From contig NC_053137.1 of NCBI RefSeq assembly GCF_016808335.1, positions 49,157,781 through 49,221,780 of the forward strand: a DNA stretch of 64,000 nt, written 5' to 3'. A model generated the notes under the pieces. It did no database searches, had not been told where the DNA came from, and saw only the letters and a program-made list of their open reading frames with translations. The stretch is from Panicum virgatum (lineage: Eukaryota > Streptophyta > Magnoliopsida > Poales > Poaceae). Below are positions 1-11,696 of this stretch, piece by piece; positions within the stretch are counted from its first letter, which is position 1; every line of letters starts with the position of its first letter. The translations under genes and the position numbers were made by a program.

Positions 1-1
1 C

Positions 2-1917
2 AAGAAGTCCGGCGGTGGCCAGAACAACTCCTTCGACTACTACCGCCACCATGACCGCGACGAGGGAGGCTCCAACAAGGAGCGTCGGCGCCACAAGCAC
101 CGCAGTCGTGACCGGGGAGGACGCTTCGACAAGGAGTCGCTCAAGAAGCGCTTCCAGTACAAGGCCAAGAAGCGGGAGAAGGCCTTCTTGGCACAGCTCA
201 GTGACCTCGACAAGAGCTCCAACACCGATCGGTCTTCTTCACCGACCTCTGACGACGATGACAAGAAGAAGAAGAAGCGGGACAAGGAAGCCACCGCTTC
301 ATCGGCCTTTGCTTGGCGGCCGGTCGGCGCAAGAGCTTCTGCACCATGGCGGGCGAAGCCAATGGTGCTCGTGCGTCTTCGGGTGGACACGCTACACCGA
401 CGCACTCCGGCTCTTCTCCTGGATCTGAGAGCGATTCAGAGGTAAACTCCACAATCAACCTGCTTGATACAGAGATTAGGGAGTTGTACGCTGCTCTCGA
501 CAACCAGAAGAGGCTGCTTAAGGAAGCAGCTAGAGAGCGTAGAAAGCTTAGGGCTGAGCTGGCTTGTGCTAGGGAGAAGTCTAGTGAGGATGAGTGCGCT
601 GGCTGCATATCTCACATGAACAATCTTGTTGCTCTCCGTGCCAAGCATGATGAGAACGTCGCGGACTTAGATGTTGCTAAGATTTCGCTTGCTGACGTGT
701 CTCATGAGCTCGCTAAGACCAAGCATGAACTAGAACTGGTTAAGGATGCTCCTATTGTTAGCGATGTGCTTGAATGCGAGGAGTGTCCTATCTTTAAGTC
801 TGATCTAGCTTCATTGCAGTCCAAGTTTGCTACTGTTGTGTGCGAGCTAGAGGAGATGAAGTCTAGGCCAGTTTTGCTTGGCGCTTGTAAGCTTTGTCCC
901 ACGCTTAGGTCGGAGCTAGAGGAGAAGAACGCTTTGATCAAGTCTTTTGGAAAGACTAAGGCCATAGAGTCTAGCCCACCTATCGACTGCTCTGTTTGCC
1001 CTGGTTTGATCTCTGATTTGGATAGTCTTGCGGTAGAGAAAGCCAACCTGGAGAATGAGAATACCTATCTTAGGGCGATTCTTAGTTGGGTTTCTGCTAG
1101 TGAGCCGCAGTTGGGCATGATGATCAAGCAGTTCAAGCGTGGTGATGAGTTTGGGGTCGATTACACGTACACGAAGTCAAACTTTGATAGGTTGCACGGT
1201 AAGATTGGCAAGGCTGCTGGAAACACTGCTAGCACGAGCACGCAGCCTTCGCTTGTTGGCCCCGCGGATGGTGTGCTTAAAGAACCACCGAAAGCACCTC
1301 CGCAGAAGCAGGTTTGGGTTCCAAAGCCCAATGAGCTGAGGAACTCCCTCGACACGCTCCCTGCTGCCACAGCCCAGGTTGCCCAGAAGAAGAGGGCTGC
1401 TCCTCCCCGCCCGTAGGCTAGGCCTCCACCTCCCAAGCGTGAGGTGAGGTACCACTGCGAGTTCTGTGACAGGGAAGGTCACCTGGAGGAGTTTTTCTTC
1501 AGGAGGAAGCGGGCTGTGAGGAGAGAGCAGGAGAGATGGAACGCTGACATGTACTCTGCTCGGGAGCATGGTCCTTCTCGGCATGGTGATAGGCGAGATG
1601 CTAGGGCGCACCGTGTAGATGGAGGTCAGGGAGACGGTGGTGGTTACCGTGCTCCAGTAGGTGGTCGCTTTGCCGGCCGTGCTCTTGGTCGTTTTCAGTA
1701 CGGCTATGGACCACGAGACCGAGGCTTTGGAGGAGGTTTTGAGGCTCCACGCTTTTCTCGCGGTGGTGTTCGTCAGTCACGCAGTAGACGGGACGGGGGA
1801 TACGCTTTGTCTGGTTCTGCTAACCCTTCTGTAGAGCAAATGGCTCAACACTGGTTTGCTTCTCACTTTGCTAACCCCAGTGTTGAGACATTTGCTCACC
1901 CTTTGTCTAACTACTGA
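2..1917 (+). pseudogene. copia gag (nucleocapsid) remnant
   Basis: The reading frame enters the window in frame 2 as a Lys/Arg-rich stretch ending in an acidic and KKKKK run near 260-280, then shifts to frame 1 around 300-340. The frame-1 part (313-1416) is a long coiled coil with spaced CxxC pairs, as in SIRE-type gag. A TAG at 1414-1416 interrupts it, and the same frame resumes to 1917. The zinc knuckle near 1459-1500 reads CEFCDREGHLEEF: the fourth ligand, normally Cys five residues after the His, is Phe here. The C-terminal part is Gly/Arg-rich. A frameshift, a nonsense codon and a damaged knuckle make this a pseudogene. Confidence 0.85.
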
Positions 1918-1924
1918 TGTGCAG

Positions 1925-4900
1925 GTCGGAGGCTTGGAGAACAGGTGGATTGTGGACTCCGGTTGTTCGCGCCACATGACCGGGAATGACAAATGGTTCT
2001 CCAGCCTCACCCCGATGCGCTCAAAGGAGTACATTGTATTCGGGGATAATGGAAGAGGAAAGGTACGTGGACTTAGCGCTGTTCGGGTTTCTGATCGCTT
2101 TACCCTGAGAGAAGTTGCTTTGGTTTCGAATCTTGGTTTTAATTTGCTCTCTGTTTCGCAACTTCTTGATGAGGGGTTTGAGGTTCGCTTCAAGGAGGGC
2201 TATTCGCGTGTTTTGGATTCCAGGGGAGATTTGGTTTGCCGGATTACACCTCGCGATCGAATTTTCTTGGTTGACTTCACTGGAACTCCTTTTGGCCCTT
2301 CTCATTGCTTGATGGCTGGTCCTTCTTCTGATTTGTGGAAGTGGCATAGGAGACTAGGACATTTGAGCTTCGATTTGTTGTCGAGACTGAGCTCACTTGG
2401 CCTGATCCGAGGATTGCCCAAATTAAAGTTTGAGAAGAACCTTGTTTGCCATCCGTGTCGCCACGGGAAAATGATTGCCGCTTCTCATCCGCCTGTTAAT
2501 CAGGTGATGACCGCTCACCCTGGAGAATTGTTACACATGGACACTGTCGGTCCTTCTAGGGTGATGTCTGTTGGTGGGAAGTGGTACGTGCTTGTGATTG
2601 TGGACGACTTTTCTCGCTATTCTTGGGTCTTTTTCATGAGAACCAAGGATGAGGCTTTCGAGTTTGTTCGAGACTTGATCTTGAGGTTGAAAAACGAGCT
2701 ACCCCAGGCCATGCGAGCGATTCGCAGTGATAATGGCACAGAATTCAAAAATGCTCGTTTTGACGCCTTTTGCAGTGATCAAGGGCTTGAACACCAATAT
2801 TCTTCTCCCTTCGCTCCACAGCAGAATGGAGTTGTAGAGCGGAAAAATTGGACGCTGGTTGAGATGGCGAGGACGATGCTCGATAAGCATAGGACTCCTC
2901 GCAAATACTGGGCTGAGGCGATTAACATCGCTTGTTACGTGTCCAACCGCATTTTCTTGCGTGCTTTCATGCACAGGACTTCTTATGAGTTGCGGTTTGG
3001 ACGCCAGCCCCGTGTTGACCATCTCAGAGTTTTCGGTTGCCGGTGCTTTGTGCTGAAAGATGGAAATCTTGATAAATTTGAGTCTCGCTCGTCTGACGGT
3101 ATTTTTCTCGGTTATGCTTCTCACTCTAGAGCGTACCGTGTGCTGATTATTGATACTAACATCGTCAGAGAGACTTGTGAAGTCACTTTCGACGAGACTG
3201 CACCGTGCAATTCTTCTGTCTTTGAAGTTGCAGGAGATGATGAGCTCGGCACCTCCATCTTTGAAGATGAGGAGGAAGAAGCTGCAGATGGCGAGGCTGA
3301 GGCTACCACGCATGTTGTGGACCCAGCTATCTCTGCTACGAGCTCGGACGATGACGACGGCCCCGACCCGACTACGTCTACTTCCCGGGGGCTGTTCGAG
3401 GAGGTGACTCAGGCTACACCAGCTGCACCTGAGGAGGCACCAGCTTTGGTTGAGGAGGAGGCGACTTCGACACGGGAAGCACCGCGACATATTCAGCGTC
3501 GCCATCCACCTCAACAGATGCTAGGTGAACTCAACGAGCGAGTCACCAGGTCCAAGATAACAAGTATCGCTGGCTTTGCTCATTCAGCGTTTGTTGCCTC
3601 TTTCGAGCCCAAAGATATTGGACACACTCTTTCTGATTCTAATTGGGTCAATGCCATGCATGAGGAACTTGAAAATTTTAAAAGAAACCAAGTTTGGGTT
3701 TTAGTCGAGCCTCCACCTGCTTGTAATCCCATCGGAACGAAATGAGTTTTCAAAAACAAGCAGGGTGAGGATGGTTTGGTTGTTCGGAACAAGGCTCGTC
3801 TTGTTGCCCAGGGGTTTTGCCAAAAAGAGGGTATTGATTTTGAGGAAACTTTTGCCCCTGTTGCTCGTTTGGAAGCTATTCGAATCTTTCTTGCATTTGC
3901 TACTTCCAAGGGTTTTAAAGTTTTCCAAATGGATGTTAAATCTGCCTTCTTGAATGGTTTTATCGAAGAAGAGGTTTATGTGAAGCAACCCCCTGGTTTC
4001 GAAAATCCCAAGTTTCCAAACCGTGTTTGTAAACTTCAGAAAGCTCTTTACGGTTTGAAACAGGCACCTAGAGCTTGGTATGATAGATTGAAAACCTTTT
4101 TGCTGGCTCAGGGCTTTAAAATGGGATGTGTTGATAAAACTTTGTTTCTCATGCGATCTGGCACTGATTTTCTTTTGGTTCAGATATACGTGGATGATAT
4201 TATCTTTGGTGGCTCTTCTCACGCTCTTGTGTCCAAATTTTCTGAGCAGATGTCCAGGGAGTTCGAGATGAGCATGATGGGTGAGCTGCAGATCAAGCAG
4301 ACTCCTCAGGGCACTTTTGTCCACCAAGCCAAGTACACTAGAGACTTGCTGCGGAAGTTCGACAGGAGCGACTTGTCTCCTCAGCCGACTCCGATCAGTA
4401 CATCTACGGCGCTTGATGAGGACTTGGACGGCGAGGTGGTGGACCAGAAGGAGTACAGGAGCATGATCGGCTCGCTCCTGTACCTGACGGCGACGCGACC
4501 GGACATCCAGTTCGGCGTCTGCCTTTGTGCGCGCTATCAGGCTTCTCCGCGCACCTCCCACAGGCAGGTGGTGAAACGCATCTTCAGGTATCTGAAATTC
4601 ACCCCTGAGTTTGGTCTTTGGTATTCTGCGGATTCTTCTCTGGTTTTGGTGGGCTTTTCTGATGCCGATTTCGGTGGGTGTCGGTTGGATCGCAAGTCGA
4701 CATCCGGCACTTGTCAATTCCTCGGTACATCTTTGGTGTCTTGGTCCTCTCGCAAGCAGGCTAGCGTAGCGCTTTCTTCCACAGAAGCTGAGTATGTTGC
4801 CGCTGCTAGCTGCTGCTCCCAGATACTTTGGATGAAACAAACCTTGCAGGATTATGGCTTGAGTTTCGGTAGGGTTCCCATCTTTGTAGACAACATGTTA

Positions 4901-5113
4901 GCCATTAGCATTGCAAAGAACCCTGTCCTACACTCTAGAACCAAGCACATAGACATCCGATTCCATTTCCTGCGAGACAACCATGAGAGACGACACATAG
5001 ACCTGATCCATGTCCCTTCAGAGAGGCAAACCGCAGATATCCTCACCAAACCGCTAGAGCAGGACACCTTTGCTCGCTTGCGAGGGGAGCTTGGGGTTTG
5101 TTACCCCTTTTGA
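1925..5113 (+). pseudogene. copia pol remnant: protease, integrase, reverse transcriptase, RNase H
   Basis: Frame 2 is open to 3745. It carries the protease active site VDSG (about 1952), a GAG-pre-integrase zinc module with WHRRLGH and CHPC, and the integrase catalytic D, D, E (MDTVGP, RSDNGTEF, NGVVERK). A TGA at 3743-3745 lies at the start of reverse transcriptase; the same frame resumes to 5113. RT shows [32 protein letters not shown] and YVDDIIF. RNase H has SDADFGG, STEAEY and the VDN motif, then ADILTKPL. Just after MMGEL about six residues usual in the family (the FLG primer-grip segment) are absent. Pol is in a different frame from gag. Domain identities are firm; the copy is inactive by inspection. 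Confidence 0.92.
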
Positions 5114-6511
5114 TCGCTGACTTTTGTTTTGGTTAGCTTGGTAGGTCTTTGTTTTGCTTCTCTTTGTTTTTCTAGGTTTGGTAGTTGCATTGTGCATATG
5201 CATTGTACATGTTTGCATTTTGCATTGTCTCACTTGCACTAGCATTCTTGTATACATTGCTATGATCTTCTAGTGCCTGCTAGTGTGAGTTGATAAACTT
5301 GATCATGTATAGCTTGCTCCATTGTGTATATGACATCATCTAAGTTAAGCTATTTTGATTTGAAAATCTGAAAACATGATCACCCTGTCTTGGCTACTAG
5401 CATGTTAGGGCGTGTTGATGTGCTTTGCTATCTTATTCATACTAGTGTGGCTTTTCGTTCAGCAATTCATACTTGAAATGATCTAAATCTGATAAAATTG
5501 CTTGAACTATTCTTGAAATGGATTGAAAAGATCCAGGTGGGATTGCTTGTCGCACTGATCGAGCTTTCGGGACGGCTCAATTTGCACTTGTGAGAACCCG
5601 GGCAAGGCTGTGCATGACTGAAACGAGTGCTTTAAGCTTCTGATTGTCTTTTAACATAGGCTTGGCCTCATTGCTAAGTAAAACATGACAAGCTTTCAAC
5701 CTCTGGCATTAAGAATTGATTGCTACAAATTTGATTGAAAAATGAATGTTGGCAACTTGTTTTGGCTTGTTCGGCTCACCTGTATGAGTTTGAGTAGCAC
5801 TGCTTTACATTTCCTACTTGTTAGTGCTAGATCATGGGTGATGCTTTTATTTCTCCTAAACTGAACTTGCCTAGCTCTAGACTGATTTGATATACCCTAT
5901 TGAGCTAGATGCAGGTCTGGTTTGTGGATGCACACGTGCTTGTGACTAGATGTTGCTCATATCCTTGTATCCCTGAATGCTTTCACTTACACCTCCTGCA
6001 TTGCATTCATGGCATAGCATCGGTTCAGGGGGAGTTTTTGCTTCAGGGGGAGCTTTAGATCTTTTTAGGCTTGATGTGTGCATGTGCCAACAAGGGGGAG
6101 AATTTTTGAGAGAAGTGATCGAACAAGGAGGAGACTTGTTTGATTTTTTGAAAAACTTGTTGAGCACAGGGCTTTGAGAGTGCATCATTTTGGGAGAGTT
6201 GCACTTGTGAGAGGGAAAAACTTTGCTTGAGGAGTTTCTGCTTTGTTCTTGGCTCTTGGTTTTCCACGTTTTCCCTCTGCTTCTTGCATGACTACGTCGA
6301 GCGTTACCTCTGTCTTTGAGGAGTCATGTTTTGTCTTTTGATCGATTGCGTCGAGCCGTTGCCCTTGTCTTAGGGGATCGATTTCTGCTTGAGTAAGTGA
6401 CTGTTTCTGCTTTTCTGAGCTTTGTGTCACTTGCTTGAGTTCTTCACTTTCTTGTTTCTCTTTGGTTCACTTCTCTTGGTTCGTTTTGTGGTGTGTTGAC
6501 AATGCACTCAT
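5114..6511 (+). other. noncoding spacer between copia pol and 3' LTR
   Basis: About 1.4 kb with no convincing coding frame. It is T-rich in the first part. Short AGGGGGAG-like purine tracts recur near 6028, 6046 and 6094 before the one next to the LTR. Long spacers here are known in SIRE-type elements, where some carry an env-like frame; none is visible in this copy. Confidence 0.7.
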
Positions 6512-6523
6512 CAAGGGGGAGAT
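6512..6523 (+). promoter_or_regulatory. polypurine tract for plus-strand priming
   Basis: The purine run AAGGGGGAGA lies immediately before the TG that opens the LTR, as expected for a plus-strand primer in LTR elements. Confidence 0.75.
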
Positions 6524-7174
6524 TGAGGAACAAGAGTACTCTATCCTGCTTGTGATGAGTGAATTGTCAACCGTGCGGTGTGATCGTGCGCTTGGTCTTT
6601 GGATTGCAGGTACACGGGCGTCGAGTGTCGACGGGGAGCTGCCGTGGAGGTGCTGTGGCCGATGGACCGTGCGGTGGACGGCGGTGAAGGGCAGACGGGA
6701 CCGGAGCTCGGACCGGGCGGCAGCTGTGGCGTCCACTCCTGGATCGAGGGCGCAAGCGGCGACGGAAGGCGGGTTTCTTGGTTTGCGCCACAAAACCAAG
6801 GTGGCGGACGGCGGTTGAAGACGCCAAGTTGTGGAGGCACGGGCGTCGGTCTCGGGACTGACGGAGGCGACGGGCGTCGACGGCGTTTAGGGCCTCGCTG
6901 CGGGCGAGGAGGTGACGGGCGTCGGGCGGCGTCTAGGGCCGTCAGAAGGCCGAGGCGGGAACGGCGTCTAGGGCCACGACGCGGAGGCGGGAATCTTCCC
7001 GCGCGTGAGGTTTTGGCGGTTTTCTCAAAACCGGCCACCTACCCGGGTTTCGCGGACCCTCCAAAACCGCGGATTGGATCTCCATCAAGACGACGGCATC
7101 GCGGAGAAGACTTCGTTTCGAAGAAAGAACCTCGGCCGTCGGATGAGATCATGTACAGGGGGTGCTGCAGGCCA

Positions 7175-7255
7175 ACCGATCTGACCAGTCCCTGGCACCG
7201 GTCTGACCGGTCTAACCAACCGGTCTGACCGGTCCAGCGTACCGGTCTGACCGGT
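7175..7255 (+). repeat. four 15-bp ACCGGTC-T-GACCGGT palindromes upstream of the LTR TATA box
   Basis: Perfect copies lie at 7197-7211, 7219-7233 and 7241-7255, with a degenerate copy at 7175-7189. Each is a 7-bp inverted repeat around a central T. The last copy ends 9 bases before the TATA box at 7264, a position typical of promoter elements or enhancers. Confidence 0.85.
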
Positions 7256-7263
7256 CCCGCGGG

Positions 7264-7270
7264 TATAAAT
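7264..7270 (+). promoter_or_regulatory. TATA box of the copia LTR promoter
   Basis: TATAAAT in a GC-rich context directly after the palindrome array; transcription would start near 7295. This is inferred from position and consensus only. Confidence 0.6.
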
Positions 7271-7826
7271 ACCCCTTCACTTGTGTTAGGTTAATTGCGG
7301 CTTTTGTAATCTGTTCGTGGACTCTTTGTTTCTCCAGGCCGCCGCCCCTGCGTCTCCCTCCCTCTATTCCTCTCGTTTGAGTTGATTTTGTCCATGGATT
7401 GTTGAAACCTTGTAAGGGATTTGATTGGGAAAGGAGGCCCTATCCTCCTCGTGCCCTCTGGGCTTTTGATTTGATTCAATCCCCTGGTTTTGTGCCTTGT
7501 GCAATGGATTTTCAATTTCGTTCTTGGCACACTTGATTGAGAGGAGGCTACGAGTTCTTAGCTGTGATTCCCGTGCATCTAGCCCTGTCCTACTCCCTCT
7601 AGAATCACGAGCTCTTTCGAATTCGATTTCTTGAGTTCTAGAGAAAACCCCAACCCTTTTGATCTCCTCTCGAATTCTCAAGAATCGTTGATCTTTAGGA
7701 CGAGATCTTTTGGGGATATGTTCACGGGGTAGGGGCGAAGCAATCCCCCAAGTTTCACCGATTTTCGTGGTTGTTTGCTCGAGATTCAACGTTTGAATCC
7801 AATTTCTCGGGGGTTTTCTGGGTGCT

Positions 7827-7885
7827 ATCGGTCAGACCGGTAGGCACGACCAGTCAGACCGGTCCAGCGCACCGGTCAGACCGGT
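7827..7885 (+). repeat. three 15-bp ACCGGTC-A-GACCGGT palindromes in the downstream LTR
   Basis: Copies lie at 7827-7841 and 7849-7863 (one mismatch each) and 7871-7885 (perfect). They are the reverse complement of the upstream copies: the central base is A instead of T. Confidence 0.85.
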
Positions 7886-8118
7886 CCAGGCAGATCAGTT
7901 CTGCAGTTTTCCCGTTTCGCTTCCGATTCGCTTTATGGTTTCGCTCGCTCGTTCGAGGTCTTTTGTGTTGGTTTAGCTTTTTCATAGCTACTCCAAACTT
8001 TGGCCAGAACGCTTGAGGGCTCGGGTGATTTTCGGGATATAGGCCGACGGTTTGAATTTCGGAAGAAATTTTGATCGGCTCCCATTCACCCCCTCTGGTC
8101 GCCGGTTTCGGTCCCGCA

Positions 8119-9720
8119 CCCTTTTATGGTTGCCCCTGAATGGAGAGATCTATGGAAGTTAGTGATTCAGCTAACGTTTTCTTACGACAAAAGGCATTGT
8201 AATAGTGTATAATATGATTTGAGAACTAGCTGCAGCTTCATTTCATTTTTTTTACCGTCTGTCATCCATGACTGCCCCTCAACCTGTGTACTTGAAGATA
8301 ACGAACGACGCATTATCTTTTTTAAAAAAAATGACGCAATCGATGGGTCTTTTTGCTCGGTACATGGTTGATGTGAGGTTGACGCGCCCCATAGGATCAA
8401 CTCGTACACAACACACTTCAATGACGCTTCCAACACCACAGGACAGACGCAAGCATGGAGGCTGACCCTGTAGTTACTTGGCCATTATGGCAAAAGCATC
8501 ATTGTCCTCCAACTAAAATGGTGCCACAAGGAGTTTCTTTTTATTTTTTGGAATTCTCCACTGAGATACATTTTGGGAAAATGCTCGCTATGATGAACTG
8601 GTTAGCACAACGGCAAAATTTGTGCCTGGAAGAAGCCCAACGCGCCTCTTGCACATACGTGTGCGTTAGTAGGAACAGCACGTATGTCGATTTGATAGTC
8701 CTACCATTGTAGGTGCTCTGAGGGCTCTGAAGGCAACCTCTACATTCCAAACGAGTTCCTAGGTAACATGTGGTACTCGTTATTGGGTGCTGGCCATTTT
8801 GGAACAGAGGACAGAAAAGAGAGTATGTGTGTAGCATTTTAATGAGGGCCGGATCCAGGATCTCAATCTAGGGGGAGTATATTTTCCTCTTCTTACTCCC
8901 TCGGCCCCTTATCTCTCTTTTTTTTTCTTTTTTCTTTCTCTTCTCTATCCATGGATGAAAATTATTGGAGAGCTTTGGAGGACTCCATGGGCTGCATGGA
9001 GGTAGGGAGGGCTTCAAGCCCCTCGGGCCTTGTACACCCACCCACACCACACGCTAGATCCATCCTTGATTATAATCAAAGAACTAGCCCTCATTTTGTT
9101 AACTTTAATTCCATATTAAAATATTGGTGAATGCATCTACCTTTGTGGCGGTATTTGTGTAAGCATAGAGAAGGGAACTACAGCTACAGATGCCGGCTAG
9201 GACAACGGCCAGTCATTAAATCGTATAGAAATGATGAAGTGTGCACTATCTGCAAGGTCCCTGATTTTCTAAAATTTATTTAGGACCTTCATGCTCCAAC
9301 ACCAGGGAGGCAGGGACAAACAATAGACATGAACACAATATGTTACTATATATTCCTTTCTAATTTGTTTTTTTTTTTATGTGTTGCGGGTATTGTTTGC
9401 AACCATAAATGTGTCATTCTCTAGCTACTGAAATCAAGTTCTCCTTTTGTTTAATGATAATAGTCCTTGTGTCCCAGGGGCCATGACGCTTATCCTAGTT
9501 GTGATTTTATCCATTTTCTAATGAGGAAAAAATAAAGTCATTTGGGGGCCAAGAGGAACAGAGAAGGAAACTTCTGAGATAACTGTGGGCTATTTGATGT
9601 TGCTCCTTGTTGACAGGAACATCGCGGAAAGAATGAGCTTCGGTCTGGAGGAAATTATTAAGAAGGCCATCATGGCCGGAGAGCCTGCTGGACAGTGTAC
9701 AAGGGCCTCTTCTATTTTAG
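8119..9720. other. intergenic DNA, no gene seen
   Basis: No coding frame with family resemblance. A pyrimidine-rich stretch at 8880-8950 lies between imperfectly inverted ends (GGATCCAGGATC near 8850 and GATCCATCCTTG near 9058), perhaps an eroded MITE. Confidence 0.5.
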
Positions 9721-10054
9721 GCCGTGTTTGGTTGCCTTCCGTAAAATTTTTGAAAAAGCATCTTTCTACATTTGAAGTACTAAACATAGACTAATCACAA
9801 AAATAATTACAGAACTCGTCTGTAAATCGCGAGATGAATCTAATGAGCCTAATTAATCCGTCATTAGAGGTTATTTACTGTAGCATTACTGTAGCGATTT
9901 AGCGCCTAATTGCAGCCTAATTAGGTTCATTAGATTCATCTCGCCATTTACAGACAGCAGTCGCAATGAGTTTTTTATTTCGTCTAGATTTAAGTCTCCA
10001 TGCAGATGTCGAAATTTTTTTTTTGGAATTTTGGTTTTTGCGACCAAACACGGC
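9721..10054. mobile_element. Tourist-like MITE
   Basis: The ends are inverted: GCCGTGTTTGG at the left and CCAAACACGGC at the right. Internal inverted words (GAGATGAATCTAATGAGCCTAATTAATCC at the left, its imperfect complement near 9920) are typical of an abundant grass MITE family. No clear target duplication is visible. The superfamily (PIF/Harbinger) is inferred from the terminal motif. Confidence 0.7.
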
Positions 10055-10648
10055 TCTAGTGGCCGAGGCCTCCAGGCCATTGCCCCCCTCCCCCCGCCAT
10101 TGCATTAATTATAAAAAGTATATGATTTTGTTATCTTCCCTAATGTTAAATTCTAGCTCCACCCCTTCTTGTCAGACAACATGGTCGTGGCCATAAAAAG
10201 GTCCAAATAGACAAGACAACAGTCATCTGCCTCTTTGGGTGCTGCCTTAGGCCTAGGTGCCCATCTTGATCTACGGGTTCGCCTCCAACGGACCCTGGTA
10301 CAGCCAACATGCTGGCATGCCTCCACTTCCACTTTTCCACCTCGATGTCCGTGATACATAGGAACAAGGGCAGGTTGCAGGAGACACTAGACCCGCAGGT
10401 CCGTCTGGAGGGTGCGGCGAGAAAGCGCAAAGGCTGTGGGCTGTGGCGCGGCCGCCGGCCGGGCAGTTGCCTCAGCATAAGGGGCGAGGATAGGGCCCAC
10501 CATGCTACACCTCGAGTCCGCTCTTTAGGATCGACTCTGCGCGGAGATGACCGTTGACCGTTGCCTAGGGACCGACCACCGCGCCAAGTCCTACCGGCTC
10601 GTCTCCAGCAGAAGAACTGGCAGTCGGCTAGTTAGCCGCCACATTGAG
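10055..10648. other. intergenic DNA, GC-rich, no gene recognised
   Basis: A moderately GC-rich stretch (10180-10640) with short open frames on both strands but no recognisable motif. Confidence 0.4.
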
Positions 10649-10989
10649 ACCCTTTTTGGATTTCAGTTTTTTTTTTCAGAAATCTCTATCACATCAAAAG
10701 GAATCTTATTATTTTATAATATTAAATAAAATCTGTTTATAAATATTTTTTAACAGCTGAGTGCTTTTTCGCGAGACGAATCTAATGAGCCTAATTAATT
10801 CATAATTTGCTACAGTGATGCTACAGTAGCCATTCGCTAATCATGGATTAAGATACCTCATTAGATTCGTCTCGCAGTTTAGCCCCAGGATTCTGCAGTT
10901 AGTTTTATAATTAACATTTATTTAATACTTCTAAATACTAAAAAATCCCGGGGACTTTTTTGAAGACCCTATTCCAAAACACCCCCTAA
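10649..10989. mobile_element. Tourist-like MITE, second copy
   Basis: The right end CCAAAACACCCCCTAA matches the GGGTGTTTGG type of terminal repeat; the left end (GACCCTTTTTGGATT) is eroded. The core has GCGAGACGAATCTAATGAG near 10772 and its inverted copy CTCATTAGATTCGTCTCGC near 10857, the same internal words as the element at 9721. Terminal TAA would fit a PIF/Harbinger target site. Confidence 0.65.
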
Positions 10990-11688
10990 TATTGCTGATA
11001 GTGTTACAATTAATTTCCTATGTACTTCATATAGTGAATTTATATGAGCAGTTGGTCTATATTTAAATAGAGATATAAAAAGTGCATAAACCTAAAGTAA
11101 GTAAGAACTCGTGAGGCGCGAAGAAGGTTGTAGTGCATATACTAAAAATTAAAGGACTCACAATGGTGGCACGGGCTCGTGCCCCCCCTGTTGTAGAATT
11201 AGATAAATAAGCGACATGCTTCTACTATAAAAAGGATTAAATAAATCGATTCCATATACAACAAGCATGCTATTCAGACTACAACCATGTTTAAAAAACA
11301 TATACATGAACAGGAGCATTTCTAAGGTCTGAAAACTGAGAACAGAGCTACTCAGGATCATGTACCCATTAAACATAGCAAGTAGATGAAGTAGGCAGAT
11401 TAAAAACAAAACCATGATTGTTTTTCAATATTTGCTCTCAAATTAGCAGGTTACTGCTCTAGGCAGCCTTCTAGCGCCCAAAAGTGATCACTGATCCTTG
11501 ACTAACGTGGCAGTCCTACTTACACAGGGTTCAGAACAATTCTTTCTTTTCAACCCAAGAACAAGCTATATTATCTGCAGTGGAAATATGCTCACAGAAA
11601 TAACACTAGAGTTCTAGGAAAAAGAATCAGCAACTACAATAGATGGAAAAAGGAGTACTAAACCCTGAGACTGTCACGTTCTTGTCTC
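10990..11688. other. intergenic DNA, no gene seen
   Basis: AT-rich sequence without convincing coding potential. It could be intron or 3' sequence of the candidate minus-strand transcript starting near 12.38 kb, but no splice chain could be followed. Confidence 0.35.
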
Positions 11689-11696
11689 ACTACACC

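Larger units (their letters stand above)
1..8118 (+). mobile_element. Ty1/copia LTR retrotransposon, 5'-truncated by the window edge, decayed
   Basis: The order gag, protease, integrase, reverse transcriptase, RNase H is that of Ty1/copia elements. A 1.4-kb noncoding spacer, a purine tract and one 3' LTR follow. The long coiled-coil gag with Cys pairs and the long spacer resemble the SIRE/Maximus-type lineage of grasses. The 5' LTR and gag start lie outside the window, so the target duplication cannot be checked; the 5 bases after the LTR are ccctt. Premature stops, frame changes and a missing RT segment show that this copy cannot make its own proteins. Confidence 0.93.
6524..8118 (+). repeat. 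3' long terminal repeat of the copia element
   Basis: It begins TGAGGAACAAG directly after the purine tract and ends in CA at 8117-8118, giving about 1595 bp. A TATAAAT box is at 7264-7270. GC-rich U3 sequence lies upstream, and the end carries the cattcaccccctct words common at the 3' end of grass copia LTRs. Copies of an ACCGGT palindrome flank the TATA box. The start is fixed by the purine tract and TG; the end rests on the CA and familiar terminal sequence, since no second LTR is available to compare. Confidence 0.78.

Noticed and set aside
7175..7885. Spaced palindromes considered as a CRISPR-like array
   Set aside because: Units are only 15 bp, spacing is irregular, they sit around an LTR promoter, and this is a plant genome.
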